DNA of 64,000 bases from Cavia porcellus (lineage: Eukaryota; Chordata; Mammalia; Rodentia; Caviidae): positions 5,094,501 to 5,158,500 of the forward strand of contig NW_026947488.1 of the NCBI RefSeq assembly GCF_034190915.1. Direction: 5' to 3'. Positions 11,889-23,937 of this stretch are shown one piece after another. The notes under the pieces were generated by a model that was not told the DNA's origin, searched no databases, and saw only the letters and a program-made list of their open reading frames with translations. Made by a program: the position numbers and the translations under genes. The number at the start of each line of letters is the position of its first letter. Within the stretch, counting starts at the first letter, position 1.

Positions 11889-14800
11889 ATGTCAACAATA
11901 AACCAACATATAAGAGTTATAACAATGAATGTAAATGGTCTCAATTCACCAATTAAAAGAAACAGACTGGCAGAATGGATCAAGAAACAACATCCAACCA
12001 TATGCTGTCTACAAGAAACCCATGTAACCCAAAAGGATACTCACAGACTGAAAGTCAAAAGATAGAAAACAATACTTCAGGTAACAGGAACTCCAAAGAA
12101 AGCAGGAGTAGCCATTCTGTTTGCAGACAATGTGAACTTTAAACCAATAATAATCAGAAGAGATAAAGAAGGTCACTATATACTGGTTACAGGAAAACTT
12201 CAAGAGGAAGAGATAACTATCTTAAATATATATGCACCAAATTCCAGAGCACTCAGTTATATAAAACAAGTATTAACAGAAATGAAAAATCAAGTTACCA
12301 GTAACACAATTGTACCTTAACACACCATTGACACCAAGGGACAGATCAACCAGACAGAAAATCAGCAAAGAAATAACAGAACTGAATCACACATGTGAAC
12401 AAATGGACTTGATAGACATATACAGAGTGTTCCATCCAACAACATCAGAATACACATTCTTCTCAGAAGTACATGGGTCATTCTCTAAAATAGAACATAT
12501 ATTAGCTCAGAGAACATATTTAAATAAATGCAAAAGAGTTGAAATTATCCCTTGCATGTTGTCAGATCATAGCGCTTTGAAATTAGACATTAATGATAAC
12601 AGATAACAAATCCCACAAACACATGGAAAGTGAATAACACACTCTTGAGTAATCAGTGGGTCACAGGGGAAATTAAAGAAGAAATTAAACAATACCTTCA
12701 AGAAAATGAAAATACAAATACAACTTACTGGAATCTGTGGGATGCAATGAAAGCTGTCTTCAGAGGAAAATTTATTGCACTGAGTTCCCACATCAGGAAA
12801 ACAGAAGGAATACAAATAAATAACCTGATACTACACCTCAAACATCTAGAAAAACAAGAGTAAGTCAAGCCCAAAGCCAAAAGAAGAGAGGAAATTATAA
12901 AAATCAGAGCAGAAATCAATACAATAGAGACTAAGAAAACAATCCAAAGAATCAATTAATCAAAGAGTTGGTTCTTTGAAAAAATAAACAAAATTGGTAA
13001 ATCCCTAGCCAACTTTATTTTAAAAAGGGAAGAAAAAGCTCAAATTCATACAATAAGAAATGAAAAAGGTGAAATCACTACAGACCCTATAGAAATACAG
13101 AAGATCACCAACACCTATATTGAAAACCTCTACTCTCAAAGGTTTGATAATACAGAAGAAATAGACAGATTCCTAGAAACATATGAAGTACTAAAGCTAG
13201 GTCAAGAGGATGTAAAACTGCTGAATAACCCAATTTCTATTAACAAAATTGAAAATGTAATTAAGTCCTTACCTAAAAAGAAGAGCCCAGGCCCAGATGG
13301 ATTCACTGCAGAATTCTACAAGAAATACAAAGAAGACATAATGCCATCATTCCTCAAACTCTTCAATGAAATCAAAAGGAAAGCAATCCTTCTTAAGACA
13401 TTCCTGGAAGCAAATATTACTCTAGTACCAAAACCTGAGAAAGATCCATCTAAAAAAGAGAATTATAGATCAATCTCCCTAATGAACACAGATGCAAAAA
13501 TCCTCCATAAAATATTGGCAAATAGGATGCAGCAAATCATCAAGAAGATTATACACTATGACCAAGTGGGATTCATCCCAGGCATGCAGGGATGGTACAA
13601 CATACATAAATCAATAAATGTAATCTACCATATCAATAAAGCCAAAGGTAAGAATCACATGATCATTTCTATAGATGCAGAAAAAGCTTTCAATAAGGTC
13701 CAACATTCATTCATGATAAGAACTTTATGAAAATTGGAATAGATGGTCTTTAACTCAATATAATAAAGGCCAACTACAACCAACAACCAGTATTATACTA
13801 AATGGCCAAAAATTGAATGCCTTTACTTTAAAATCAGACACAAGACAAGGATATCCTTTATCACCACTCCTATTTAATATAGTACTGGAAATACTAGCCA
13901 GAGCAATTAGACAAGAGAGAGAAATAAAAGGGGTAAAGATAGGATAGGAAAAGAAGTTAAATTATCATTGTTTGCAGATGACATGATACTCTACATAGAA
14001 GACTCCCTAAACTCCATTGAAAGACTCTCAGATATAATAAATAAATTCAGTAATGTAGCTGGATACAAAATCAATACACAAAATTCAATAGCATTCCTAT
14101 ACACTAACAACAAAATCACTGACAGAGAAATAAGAGAAGCCACACCCTTCACACTAGCAACCAAAAAAATGAAATATTTAGGAATAACTTTTACAAAAGA
14201 AGTAAAAGACCTATACAGGGAAAATTATAATGCACTGAAAAAAGAAATTGAAAATGATCTCAGAAAATGGAAAGACATCCCTTGCTCATGGATAGGAAGA
14301 ATAAATATTGTGAAAATGGCCATTCTCCCAAAACTCTTATATAGATTCAATGCAATCCCAATGAAAATACCATCAACATACCTCATAGATCTAGAGAAAT
14401 CAATCCTAAAATTCATCTGAAGCGAGAAGAGACCTAGAATAGCAAAGCCAATTCTAAGCAGCAAAGACAAGGCAGGAGGCATCACAATCCCTGACTTGAA
14501 GTTATGCTACAAAGCAACAGTAGTAAAATCATCATGATAGTGGAATCAAAACAGAGCCGAAGATCAATGGAATAGATTAGAAGATACAACCACAACTACA
14601 AACACACTCAACCACCTTTGATAAAGGTGTCCACCTTTGATATCACCATCTTTGATAAAGGAGCCAAACAGGTTCACTGGAAGAACGACAGTCTCTTTAA
14701 TAAATGGTGTTGGAAAAACTGGCTCTCCATATGCCGAAAACTAAAACTAGACTCAGGCCTATCACCAAGTACTAAATTAAAATCTAAATGGATCAAAGAT

Positions 14801-15710
14801 CTAAATATTAAAACAGAAACACTAAATCTATTGGAATAAAATTGGGTAGAAACCTTGAAGACGTAGGCGTAGGTAGAGAATTCATGAACAGGACTCAAAC
14901 CGCACGGGAAATACTTCCCAGAATCAAAAACTAGGATCACCTCTTATTAAAAAGTTTCTGCATGTCAAAAGAAATCTCCAGCATAGAGAAAAGAAAACCC
15001 ACCAACTGGAAAAAATCTTAGTGAACTCTCCCTCAGACAAAGGACTTCTGTCTAAAACATATAAAGAATTTTAAAAACTCAGACCCCCAAATTTCAAAGA
15101 TCCAATCCAAAAATGCGCATCTGAGATGAATACACAGTTCTCAGATAAAGAAATACAAATGGCAAATAAATACATTTAAAAAATGTTCATCATCATTAGT
15201 CATTAGAGAAATGCAAATTAAAACCACACTGAGATTTCATCTCACTCCTGAAAGAATGGTCAGGTCCAAGAAAATCATCAACAACAAATGCTGGAGAGGC
15301 TGTGGGGAAAAAGGGACTCTCCTGCACTGTTGGTGGTAGCGTAGACTGGTGCAACCACTGTGGAGGTCAGTCTGGAGATTTCTCAAAAAGCTGGGATTGA
15401 AAGTCCCACTTGTTCCAACTATCCCACGTCTAGGCATATTCCCAGAAGAGCTGAAAACATCATACCACAGTGATATATGTGCACCCATGTTTATAGCAGC
15501 ACAGCCAGATCTTGGAAACAACCTAAGTGTCCATCAAGTGAGGAATGGATAAAAAGGTTGTGGTATTTTTATACAATGGAGTACTACTCAGCTATAAAGA
15601 AAGATCACATTGAGATATTTATAAATAAATGGATGCAGCTTGAGACTATACTCATAAGTGAAATAAATCAAACTCACATGTATGAATACCGAATAGTTTC
15701 CTTATTGTAA
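11889..15710 (+). pseudogene. L1-D ORF2 (endonuclease and reverse transcriptase), broken
   Basis: Residual blocks lie in the right order: endonuclease (11889-12600), linker (12630-12863), RT (13341-13730), the palm FADDM motif (13971-13985), the downstream region to 14420, and a C-terminal part ending YRIVSLL at 15710. The endonuclease carries TGG to TAG at 12063-12065 relative to L1-E. Several frameshifts separate the blocks, and a duplicated 'cacctttgat' stretch lies near 14615-14650. The intact protein of this family would be about 1270 residues. ORF2p nicks target DNA and primes reverse transcription from the nick; this copy cannot supply it. Confidence 0.85.
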
Positions 15711-17025
15711 AAAAAATAATTCAAATATATAAAAGTATGTGGTAATCATGACCCCCCATTATGTGGCTTTGAAGCCTTATAAAGTTTTCACTCAGTTGTA
15801 ATGGCTTTATTCTGGGCTGTTTGATATTATTGTCTGTGATGATATAAACAGCTATTTTGAAGAAAACAAGGCATCATAATAGCTAGTGCTGATTTAATAT
15901 CATCTTGTTTTGAAGTCCCACCAAACTGTTGTTCATCTGTCTCCATTGGTTTTATCATGTTGTATCTTACTGGATTTTATTATATATGATAGTATAAACA
16001 AATTTTTATAGGCAAAGAGATAATATAGAAACCATTGTTCATTTTCATTAGCTGGTTCTAAATACCCTGTAATACTTTCATCCTCTTGAATGGTTTCACA
16101 CTGCCTTGATATGTTTGAAGCCACAGTATATAAAGTTATACTCAAATATTTTAAGGAAAGAGACACTATGGTAACTACTATTAACTCGGGTTATCTTGTG
16201 GTGAAGCTCTAGGTTGCTGAAATTGTTATGCTTTGACCTGTATTGTTATGTTGTTATGTCCTCTTTTATCTCAATCTCCCCCTTTTTTAAAAAAATTTAT
16301 TTATTATTATTATTTTTTTAATTAAGGGAAAAATCAAAAAATTAGCAGGATATATTATAGTAACTTTTTTGATTTCCTATTAACTTGATTTGAAGTCCTA
16401 TATTGCTCCCATCATCTTGTTTTGACTAATTTTACTCTGTTCTGTTCTGTGTGTTAGTATCAAGTTTGAGGGTATAGGCAACTACTCTGAAGGCAATAAG
16501 ATTCACTATGATGCCCAGTCTGGTGTGACTATTATCTTCTTTTGAAGTCCTGTAAGGTCTCCAATGTTTAGGTTTTATTGGTCTTGCTCTGTACTGTTTT
16601 GTTCAATTTTATTATACCTGATGATACAGGCAATTCTTTTTAAGGTAGCAAGAGGCATTATGGTAACCATTGTTGATTACCTTGTATTCTGTTTTTACAT
16701 CATGTGCTATGTCTATCCTTTGTTTTGACTGACCACTTTGTTTTGTCATATTTGGTTTTATTCTCTTCCAAAAAAAAGTAATAAGAATTAAAGAGTAATA
16801 AAACCCAAAATGTGTAAATGTTGTTTTAAAAAAGAGAAAAAAAAGTGCTCTAAACATACAACTGCAAGCGTGTTTAGGTGTGTTAAGATAGATGACCGTA
16901 TTACTAAGTTTTTGCTGGATCATTGAATATAACTGTTTGCAGTCTCACCGTTTGAAGGTCCACTTTGTATGCTTTAATCCTGTAATTTGAACAACTATTT
17001 CTAAGAGGACAATATGTAATCTATT
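15711..17025 (+). repeat. L1-D 3'UTR made of ~145-bp degenerate repeats
   Basis: A 13-base anchor of the form tcttgttttgaag recurs at 15762, 15903, 16051 (degraded), 16194, 16383, 16535 and 16680 (degraded). The steps are 141, 148, 143, 189, 152 and 145 bases. The long step holds a C-rich/A-T-rich insert near 16275-16345. Each unit also repeats 'ggttttatt', 'tgat(g)ata(c)aggcaa' and 'atggtaac(c/t)a' in the same order. Confidence 0.8.
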
Positions 17026-17159
17026 AAAAAAAAGAGCTCTTAACAGGTGAGCGATGAGCTGGGATTGGGGACAAGTGCGACAGGGGTGAACAGAGATCTG
17101 TGTTTCTTTGCTTTTTGTCTTCCTTCTTTATAAAATTAAAGGGTAAAACTTGGTAAATG

Positions 17160-17320
17160 GTATGATGTGACCACCAAGTGCCAGACATCTGATGGACACA
17201 ATCTCGCCTCCTCTTCACACCATCATGCACACACACACCCCAAAAGAGCAATCCAGAAAGCTGAAGCCCAGCGAGGGAGACTGATTCGTTCAAGGTCACT
17301 CGCAGTGAGTATGTTGCAAA
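17160..17320 (-). mobile_element. Possible MIR fragment
   Basis: 'agaaagctgaagcccagcga' followed by 'ttcaaggtcactcgcag' resembles the MIR core on the reverse strand (gaaactgag...aaggtcacacag). It is diverged. Confidence 0.4.
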
Positions 17321-18410
17321 GCTACTCCGGGAACTCCAAAATACATTCATAGGTTTTCCACAAATAGTTGTTTCCAAAATAAATCTTAACCTAAACGCAG
17401 TGCATGTGAAAAAGCCCTGGAGTTTCACTTGACTACAGATTGTCAAAGACTGTAGGTTGAAGGCTTAAAATTCAAGTTTCCAAATTTGGAGACAGAAAAT
17501 CCCACTACGCTTCGAGGAGCCATTGGGTCATTTGAGGTTCAGGCTTGGAAAGGACTTAAGAGTTTTGGGACACATTAGTCCATTTTAGGTCTCTGGAAAG
17601 ATTTTGAGGAATCCTTACCAATCCAGGAATCCGAACCAACTACAACCACCCCCAGGGAAATCTTAGAAGCAAGGCGCCCCCTGGTGGTACTCTTGACCAG
17701 GGAAGATCGCCCACTCCAGAGGGTGCCAGCCACCCAAGGAGATGCAATTCATTTTATCTCCTGTTATGTTTTAGTTGGTTATTTTCATTTTAACCCTTGC
17801 AACCAATATCTTGAGTTTTAGGGCAAACTTAGTATTGTTATTAACAGTTATATCCCAAGTTTAGAAAATGGTAGTATTCACCTGTGGAATTAAAATGTTA
17901 GCTCTCTACTACAAGTTAATATCTTCTTATATGAAAATAAATGAATAAATAAATATAAAAGGAAATGCGTAACGATTTCCTACTCGGTATAGAGCTTTTC
18001 CAACCTTAATACTACCATGATGCCTTTGATGGAGAACCCAGATAAAAGAGGATAAATACATTCCAAGCAAGATCAATCACTTGCTCTAAGAAACTGAACT
18101 TGTCTTAGCAGCCTGAGAGTAGTCTTCAATTTTGAATTATTATCTTATTATTTATATTACCAATTGTATGTCCTATTTATTATTTGCCTCATTTATTTTT
18201 ATGAGAATAACTCACTGAGTATTTAGTTCTGATGAATGATTTTGCTTATTTGCTTTTAACCACTGATCAGCCACAAATTCTAAAATAAACACATAATTTA
18301 TTTTCAGTGTAGAAAAGCAAAGAGAGGTAAAATTAATTAATTTACTAATTCTCTATTATCAGTGAGTGTTACAATATGTGTAAATCATTGCTATTCTGAA
18401 TAAGTCTCTA
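17321..18410. other. Unique stretch, only the CTCF motif recognised
   Basis: Mostly AT-rich sequence with no open frame of note and no repeat I can name, apart from the CTCF-type motif at 17673-17688. Confidence 0.45.
17673..17688 (-). promoter_or_regulatory. CTCF-type binding motif
   Basis: On the minus strand it reads ACCACCAGGGGGCGCC, a full match to the classic CTCF core CCACNAGGGGGCGC. It lies in unique sequence about 640 bp downstream of L1-D. Occupancy cannot be told from sequence. Confidence 0.7.
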
Positions 18411-18645
18411 AGCCACTGGTTGACAAATTTTTGGGGTAAGAGCCAGGAAGGAAACGTTTTAGAATTTTCAGGCCACGCTGCTCTAATCTGTCTACACACA
18501 AGAGTGGCCATAGGTGATGTGTAAATGGCAGCCATGGCTGGATTCCAATAAAGCTTTATTTACAAAGTACACGTGCAGGCCAGTTTCTTAATGGCCTACT
18601 AAACTGGACAGGTTTTCTCCATTACTAGTTTCTATTTTGGAGAAC
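18410..18645 (+). mobile_element. MER5A-like hAT DNA transposon
   Basis: 'ggctggattccaataaagct' followed by 'ttatttacaaa' is the diagnostic end block of MER5A-type elements, preceded by 'tttcaggccacgctg' and a degraded left end near 18412. Non-coding. Confidence 0.75.
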
Positions 18646-19050
18646 TGTTCTCAAATAAACGTGCCATGACTGCGCAGCAGCAATGCTGATGTCATAATTT
18701 TATTTTTCCTTACTAGTATTTATCTGGTGTTTTCTTGACTTTTTATTAAAGCCTATTTATGAAGAAATTGATTAAATATTAAAATTGCATCTGAATAAAT
18801 CATTTTCAATACATATCTTTTCCATGGTACATAAGTCACCTTTATAAATTAGTAGCATAACTTATTTGCTCACTTTTTAAAAATTATGACCCAGCTAATC
18901 TGCTACCAGACAATAAAATGAATAAAAACAGCGTTCTCCACTTACAGATTCCCACTCCCCCAGACAAATAGTCTGATTACTATTTCAAAGTTTTAAACAA
19001 AAGCATACTTTTTATATTTTCACTCTAATATCCATCTTGTTCCACTAAAA
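18646..19050. other. No recognised feature
   Basis: AT-rich sequence with frequent stops in all frames; nothing assignable. Confidence 0.4.
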
Positions 19051-19065
19051 AAATCTTCTAAAGAG

Positions 19066-19168
19066 GGGCTGGGGATTTAGCTCAGTGGCATAAGCGCCTG
19101 CCTTGCAAGCAGGCAGTCGTGAGTTCGATCCCCGGTACCAATAAAAACAAAAAAGACAAAAAAAAAAA
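19066..19168 (+). mobile_element. Young ID-like SINE with perfect 15-bp TSD
   Basis: The copy reads ggctggggatttagctcag, then the palindrome gcctgccttgcaagcaggc, gagttcgatccccggtacc and an A-rich tail. It is flanked by aaatcttctaaagag at 19051-19065 and 19169-19183. It is among the least diverged copies in the window. Confidence 0.95.
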
Positions 19169-19183
19169 AAATCTTCTAAAGAG

Positions 19184-20592
19184 CCTTCTGTCTGATACAC
19201 ATTGACATTAATTGCAAGTAATTTGAGTTTTGAAGGAAGGGCTGTAATGTCTCGCTTAGTGTCTTTCTGTCAGTGTCTGTTCACTGTTTTGCAGAACCTA
19301 TATATATATATTGATGGTCTTGTCTTTGAAGACAGTTTTTATAACTGTATTTTGATAATTTAAAAACTGTCTAGAAGACCCAAAAATAAAATGATGATTT
19401 ATGCCTTTGAAGTTTCTCTCTTTTTTTTTTAGTTTTTAGTGTAATAAATTTGAGCTGGACCTTTATTTATACAAAGGTTTTGTTTAGAACCCTACCTCTC
19501 TCTCATGATAATTGGAATACCTTAATTTTGAACTTACATTTGACTGAATGACCCAGCTTGTCTATGAATCTCATGGATGGAACAGGGACGTTGTTGTAGT
19601 CAGGGGTTGTACACAGAGAACAATTAAGATCAAGACCTGGAATTTATAATATTTTTATAATGGGCAGGAAATCTATCTGCAACACCAAAGACATAGATTA
19701 TTTAGTCAAGAGTCTACACCCCACAGCAATGTCCCACATGAATCCAGATAAAAATCCAGAGCTCAGGACAATGCCACCCACGAGTCCAACTGGAGGTCCA
19801 GAGCCCACAAGAAGCCCACGCCAGTCTCTTTTACGGATTCGTGCCGGGAAGACCCAGGAGTCAGCCGTGGAAGCCAGAAAGTCTATGCCAGCAGGATGAA
19901 GGAGCTGCGCTAGTGGGATGAGGGTTCTACACTGGAGCCGAGAAGTCACACTCAAAACAGAGAGCAGGGCTGGCCTGAAAGGCACCACAGCTGTCCTCAG
20001 CGACATGGAGGACTCAAGCTCCTCCGATGACAGGCACAGTCGGGTACGTGCCAGGAAGCAGCGTGACGAGTTCAACCTGGAAACCAAGCAGCACACGTCT
20101 TCCCCTCCGGAGCCAGGAAGCGATGCTCGATGTGAGGACCAAAGCTTCTCCAGGAGAACCCACAATGCCTCCTTAATGCCTCTACTCTCCAACACCTCCC
20201 TTCTTCTCCACCTATTTATCCTGGCAACCCTCCTCAGGTAGAGCATCTTCACTCAATGCCATGCTGATGTAATCCAGCTGGTGTTAAATTGACCACCAGT
20301 TCTTAATCCATAACAGACGTGATCTTGTATATCAAGCAGGTTCATGTTCACCTGCAGCGAGGCATTCATCCTGCCCCAGAAGAGATCCATCCTAACAACT
20401 CTGAGCCGACATCCAGGATGGAACTGTGCCCACCCCTGCAAATCTGAGCTGTACCTGCAGCATTTGGTTCCTAAACTTATAGTATTCCTACAGCTGACAG
20501 TATTTCACTGCTAGAAATGAAGAAAAAATAACTCTAGGTCATTTCTGTGCTTTCTCTTTAGATTCAGATCTTACTTTCAGCATATGTCTAAC
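19184..20592. other. Unassigned, with open frames on both strands at 19660-20252
   Basis: No repeat family recognised. The same plus-strand frame is open from 19660 to 20241 except for one TGA at 19897-19899, and the minus strand is open for 184 codons at 19698-20252. The plus frame includes an acidic/basic patch (MEDSSSSDDRHSRVRARK). I do not recognise a protein family. Open frames of this size are expected by chance in 64 kb, so it is not called a gene. Confidence 0.3.
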
Positions 20593-20682
20593 TTTTTTTT
20601 TTTTTTTTGATACCGGGATCAAACCTACGACTTTGTACTTGCTAGGCAGGCGTCTGTGCCACGGAGCTAAACCTCTGGCCCC
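20593..20682 (-). mobile_element. ID-like SINE, reverse orientation
   Basis: On the minus strand it runs from ggggccagaggtttagctc at 20682 to a GATACC-like complement of ggtatc and a long A tail (the T run 20593-20608). Confidence 0.88.
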
Positions 20683-20765
20683 ATCTATAACTTTAAAAGC
20701 TGGTTGTGTACCCCGGGCTTTCCTTGAAGGAAGGCTGGAGTTCCAGAACTTAACATCTTATCTTT

Positions 20766-21719
20766 TTTTTTAAATTTTTTTTAAGTTTTTTTTTAAATTA
20801 TTTAAAGAGAGAAAAAAACCAAAGCATTAAAGGGTATAAGTAATACAGAATTTCAAGGAAAAAAAATATACACTAAGAAATCACTAGTTAATAGATTACA
20901 CATTGTCATCCCAGAAACAGTTGTCCAAATTACAAAACTAAAGCAGACAAAGTGGACATTCATACAGTGAGATTGTAGACAGTTCTGTTCAATGATCCGA
21001 CAAAAACTCAGTAATGTGGTTTTCTATCCTACACATTTAAACATACATGCAGTTATATCCTTTAGATCACCTTCCTTTCCTCTCTTTTTTATAATAACAA
21101 TTACACTTTTTGGGTTTTATTATTCCCACAGTTATTATAACTTTTTTTAAGAGAAAAAAAGTAAACATGACAAAGCAAAACAGAGTCAGTTAGAACAGAA
21201 GGATGGATATAGTACATGATGCAAAAACAGAACACCAGGTGATCAACAATGATTACCATTATGCCTCTTGCTATCTTAAAAAGAGTTGCCTATATCATCA
21301 GGTATAGTAGAATTGAACAAAACAGTACAGAACAAGACCAATAAAACCTACATTGGAGACCTTACAGGACTTCAAAAGAAGATAACAGTCCAACCATAAT
21401 GGGCATCATAGTAAATCTTATTGCCTTCAAAGTGGTTGCCTATACCCTCAAACTAGATATTATCAAACAAAACAGAATATAGTAAAATCAGTCAGAACAA
21501 GATGGGGAGAGCATTACAGGGGTTCAAATCAGGTTAATAGGAAAACAAAAAATTACTATAATATATTCCGCTGGTTTTTAATTTAGTTTTCCCTTGATTA
21601 AAAAAAAATAAGAAAAAATAAAATTTTTTTTAAAAAAAGGGGGGGGGAGATTGAGATAAAAGAAGACATAGCAACAGAACAACACAGGTCAGAACCGAGT
21701 AATTTAAGTATCATTGAAG
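20766..21719 (-). mobile_element. 5'-truncated L1 3'UTR copy
   Basis: The complement matches the last ~950 bases of the L1-D/L1-E 3'UTR, including the C-rich tract (here g-run 21642-21651), the repeated 'ggacttcaaaa' anchor and 'caatgatcc'-type 3' end. It is flanked by catcttatcttt (20754-20765) and catctcatcttt (21720-21731), 11 of 12 identical. The whole insert is 3'UTR; no ORF2 sequence is present. Confidence 0.88.
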
Positions 21720-21731
21720 CATCTCATCTTT

Positions 21732-22169
21732 ACAGGCCAGAATCGTTGGAGTTTTTAGAGTAAAATAGGAAATTGATTAGTCAGTGCGGTATTCCAAGGT
21801 GAATCTCCAAGAAAGTTTAAAATTTGGTAAACAATTTACCATTTGCCTTCAGGTATAGTTTGTGTCTTGGTGCCCAGAATAAGTTTCACAACCAGCCGAA
21901 GCTATGGACACCCCGAGAAACACAATCTTGTCTCCCCGAGAAGATGCAGGCAGGTGAGACCCTGCCCCGCCATCCACTCTGCCCCTCAGCAATTAGAGCA
22001 ATGGTTTTTTCGCTTTCTTTTGAAGTGTCTTACAAATACCGACTGAAATAAAATGAGTTATTGCCTGAAAAGGAGGACACACTCACACAAGTTCAGAGTG
22101 CACCAAACGAAGAGTATATGTTCCATTCAAATTCTGTTTTTAGTGTACAGGTGCGTGTGCATGTGTGTG
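21732..22169. other. No recognised feature
   Basis: Unique-looking sequence with short open frames only; a small GT-rich patch lies at 22150-22170. Confidence 0.4.
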
Positions 22170-22355
22170 TATTACTGGGCACTGAATCCAAGACTTTCAC
22201 ACTGACCTACACCCCCCCCCTTTTTATTTTGAGATGGGGTGGGGTAGGATTTCACTAAATCACTAATTCGCCCAGGATGGGCTGGAACTTGTGACCCTCC
22301 TGCCAGAGCGCGGGGTCACGGTAGGTGGGGGCCACCAGTGGCAATGCGACCTGCC
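22170..22355 (-). mobile_element. Old B1-plus-ID composite SINE
   Basis: From left to right on the plus strand there is a degraded reversed ID-like unit ('tactgggcactgaatccaag'), a C run, then a reversed B1 unit ('ttttgagatggggtgggg', 'cccaggatgggctggaac', 'gaccctcctgcc'). The same order occurs at 36195-36380. It matches the B1-dID layout described in several non-murid rodent families. Confidence 0.55.
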
Positions 22356-23250
22356 AGGCTGTGCCCTTGGCAGAAGCCAGCACCTGTCATCTCAGGGCTG
22401 AGACATGGCTTCACCAAGACCATTTCCAGCAGGGCAAGGGAAGTAATTCACTGTACATTTTTAATTAAAATTAAATGATTTTAACTAAGACATCCACTCC
22501 TGCCACAGCACCGTTCAGTCCAGGATCGACACCCAACTCCTGCCACCTCTGCGTGGCCCTACAGCCTCCATCCCACGCTTTCTGTGCTCTCCTTTTCCTG
22601 ATTTGTTTTGCCTACAAGGATTGATTTTAAAGGGAGACTTTCAGGAAGTAAACCCTGGTGTCACCAGCGTGCTCCAGAAAGTCGCTCCACGTCAAGTGAG
22701 GAAGCAGCACCTTGGTATCCAGTCCTATCACATGACCCGCTGCCTTCATGCAAAGTCCTTCCAACTCTGCGTCTCTTGCCCACACCCAGTGGCCCAACGT
22801 CCCCTGAAGATGGCTTCTTCATTTGTCCTCCCGCAGGGAAAGGCTCCTCCCCTGCCACCTCACCAGCCGGCTGTCCCCTGACTGTCACCCCAGCTCCACC
22901 CTGGCCTCCTCCATGCCTCCTCCTCTCTGCTGCCCTCTCCTGACTCAAGGACTCTTTCCTGGGTTCTCAGCCCACCTCAGAACACCCTCCAGGCTCAGCG
23001 GGGAGAGAGCTAGCACTCTTTCTACAGCTTGGCCCAACTCCTGACAGCTGAAGGTGTCCCTGGGGGCCCCCAACTCTAAGCACCAAGTGCTCCCAGACCT
23101 CCTCGTTGTGCGCGCAAAGCTCGCTAGCATTGTTTACCCCTTCCTGAAGCAGCTTCCTGGGCCCCCGGCCTCCAAAGGCCCCTTCTAAGTTCCCTCTCTT
23201 GCCGTGCTGCCCACCTTCCCTCCTGGGTGTGGGAAGTCCTGAGAGCTTAG
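22356..23250. other. C-rich unique stretch
   Basis: Sequence is CT-rich between 22500 and 23050 with several short open frames on both strands. I recognise no exon, repeat or promoter. Confidence 0.35.
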
Positions 23251-23254
23251 CTGT

Positions 23255-23455
23255 GGCCAGCGCTTTATTCTCTCCTTCCTTGTCTGTGTCACAAGGATGC
23301 AGTCTCCAAATGTCACTAATGTGACCTCAGGTAACTTACTTAACTTCCTGGGATCTCCGTTTTCTCTTCTGTAAAGTGAGGGAAATAGTAATACTTAACT
23401 CAAGGGCTGGGAATCGCCTGGTGCGTGTGAAGAGCTCAGGGTTCTAGCCCGGGCT
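23255..23455 (+). mobile_element. MIR element
   Basis: 'gtgacctcaggtaacttact' followed by 'taacttcctgggatctccgt' and 'ctgtaaagtgagggaaatag' is the conserved MIR core in forward orientation, and 'gtgaagagctcagg' is a weak tail. Confidence 0.75.
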
Positions 23456-23639
23456 TCCAAGATGCTCGAGTCCACCTGCCATGGTGTCAGACTCAAGTCC
23501 ACATGGCCAACCCTTGACCCTGGCAGAGGCTCAGACGTGAATTTCCAGCTTTTCTCAGGCTCCTCCTTCTGGGGCCAACAATTAGTACACGTTTGGGGAG
23601 TGTCTCGGGACATTGCTGTTGTAGACCCAGACAGTCCCT

Positions 23640-23740
23640 CCTGTGGCCTGGGGTGAGGCCTGGGTCACCAGGCCACTGGACACTCAGCGTGTCGCCTGGA
23701 ATGCAGGAGACACTCCTCATATACTTGCTGGATGAGTGAG
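23640..23740 (+). mobile_element. Possible L2 3' fragment
   Basis: 'cctggaatgcaggagacact' and 'acttgctggatgagtgag' resemble the L2 3' end (cacatagtaggcgctcaataa...tgaatgaatga). Diverged and short. Confidence 0.3.
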
Positions 23741-23937
23741 AGGAAGTCTCTGTCCGCAAACAGGTGGAACAAAGCTTCTTAATAACAACCACTAACATCT
23801 AGAAAAACAATCGCAATGCAGACAGCACCTAGAACAGTTGAAGGGATCATGCAAATAGGAAAAATGAAATTTTCTGATAAGCATTCTCTCTACAAGTAGA
23901 AAACTGAAAAAAACTAACTGCCTTGAAAGAGCTCATT

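Larger units (their letters stand above)
10190..17030 (+). mobile_element. Near full-length L1 (L1-D)
   Basis: The order is 5'UTR with two monomers, ORF1, a 40-bp spacer, ORF2, a long repeat-built 3'UTR and a short poly(A). The 3' end stops at 'ctatta' plus A run, about 110 bases before the equivalent end of L1-E. The 5' boundary is inferred from aaagagatctt (10179-10189) matching aaagagctctt (17031-17041) at 10 of 11 bases; this is suggestive, not proof. Both ORFs are broken, so the copy cannot move itself. Confidence 0.8.

Noticed and set aside
12000..15700. Several separate genes from the many open blocks in L1-D
   Set aside because: All blocks are consecutive parts of one frameshifted ORF2 in the same order as in L1-E.
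19066..19140. tRNA-Ala gene
   Set aside because: A and B boxes and a good anticodon arm are present, but there is no acceptor or T-stem pairing, it has a 3' A tail and a TSD, and it is repeated across the window. It is a SINE.
19660..20252. Overlapping long frames on both strands, possible gene
   Set aside because: The plus frame has a stop at 19897, no family is recognised, and both strands are open, which is typical of chance.
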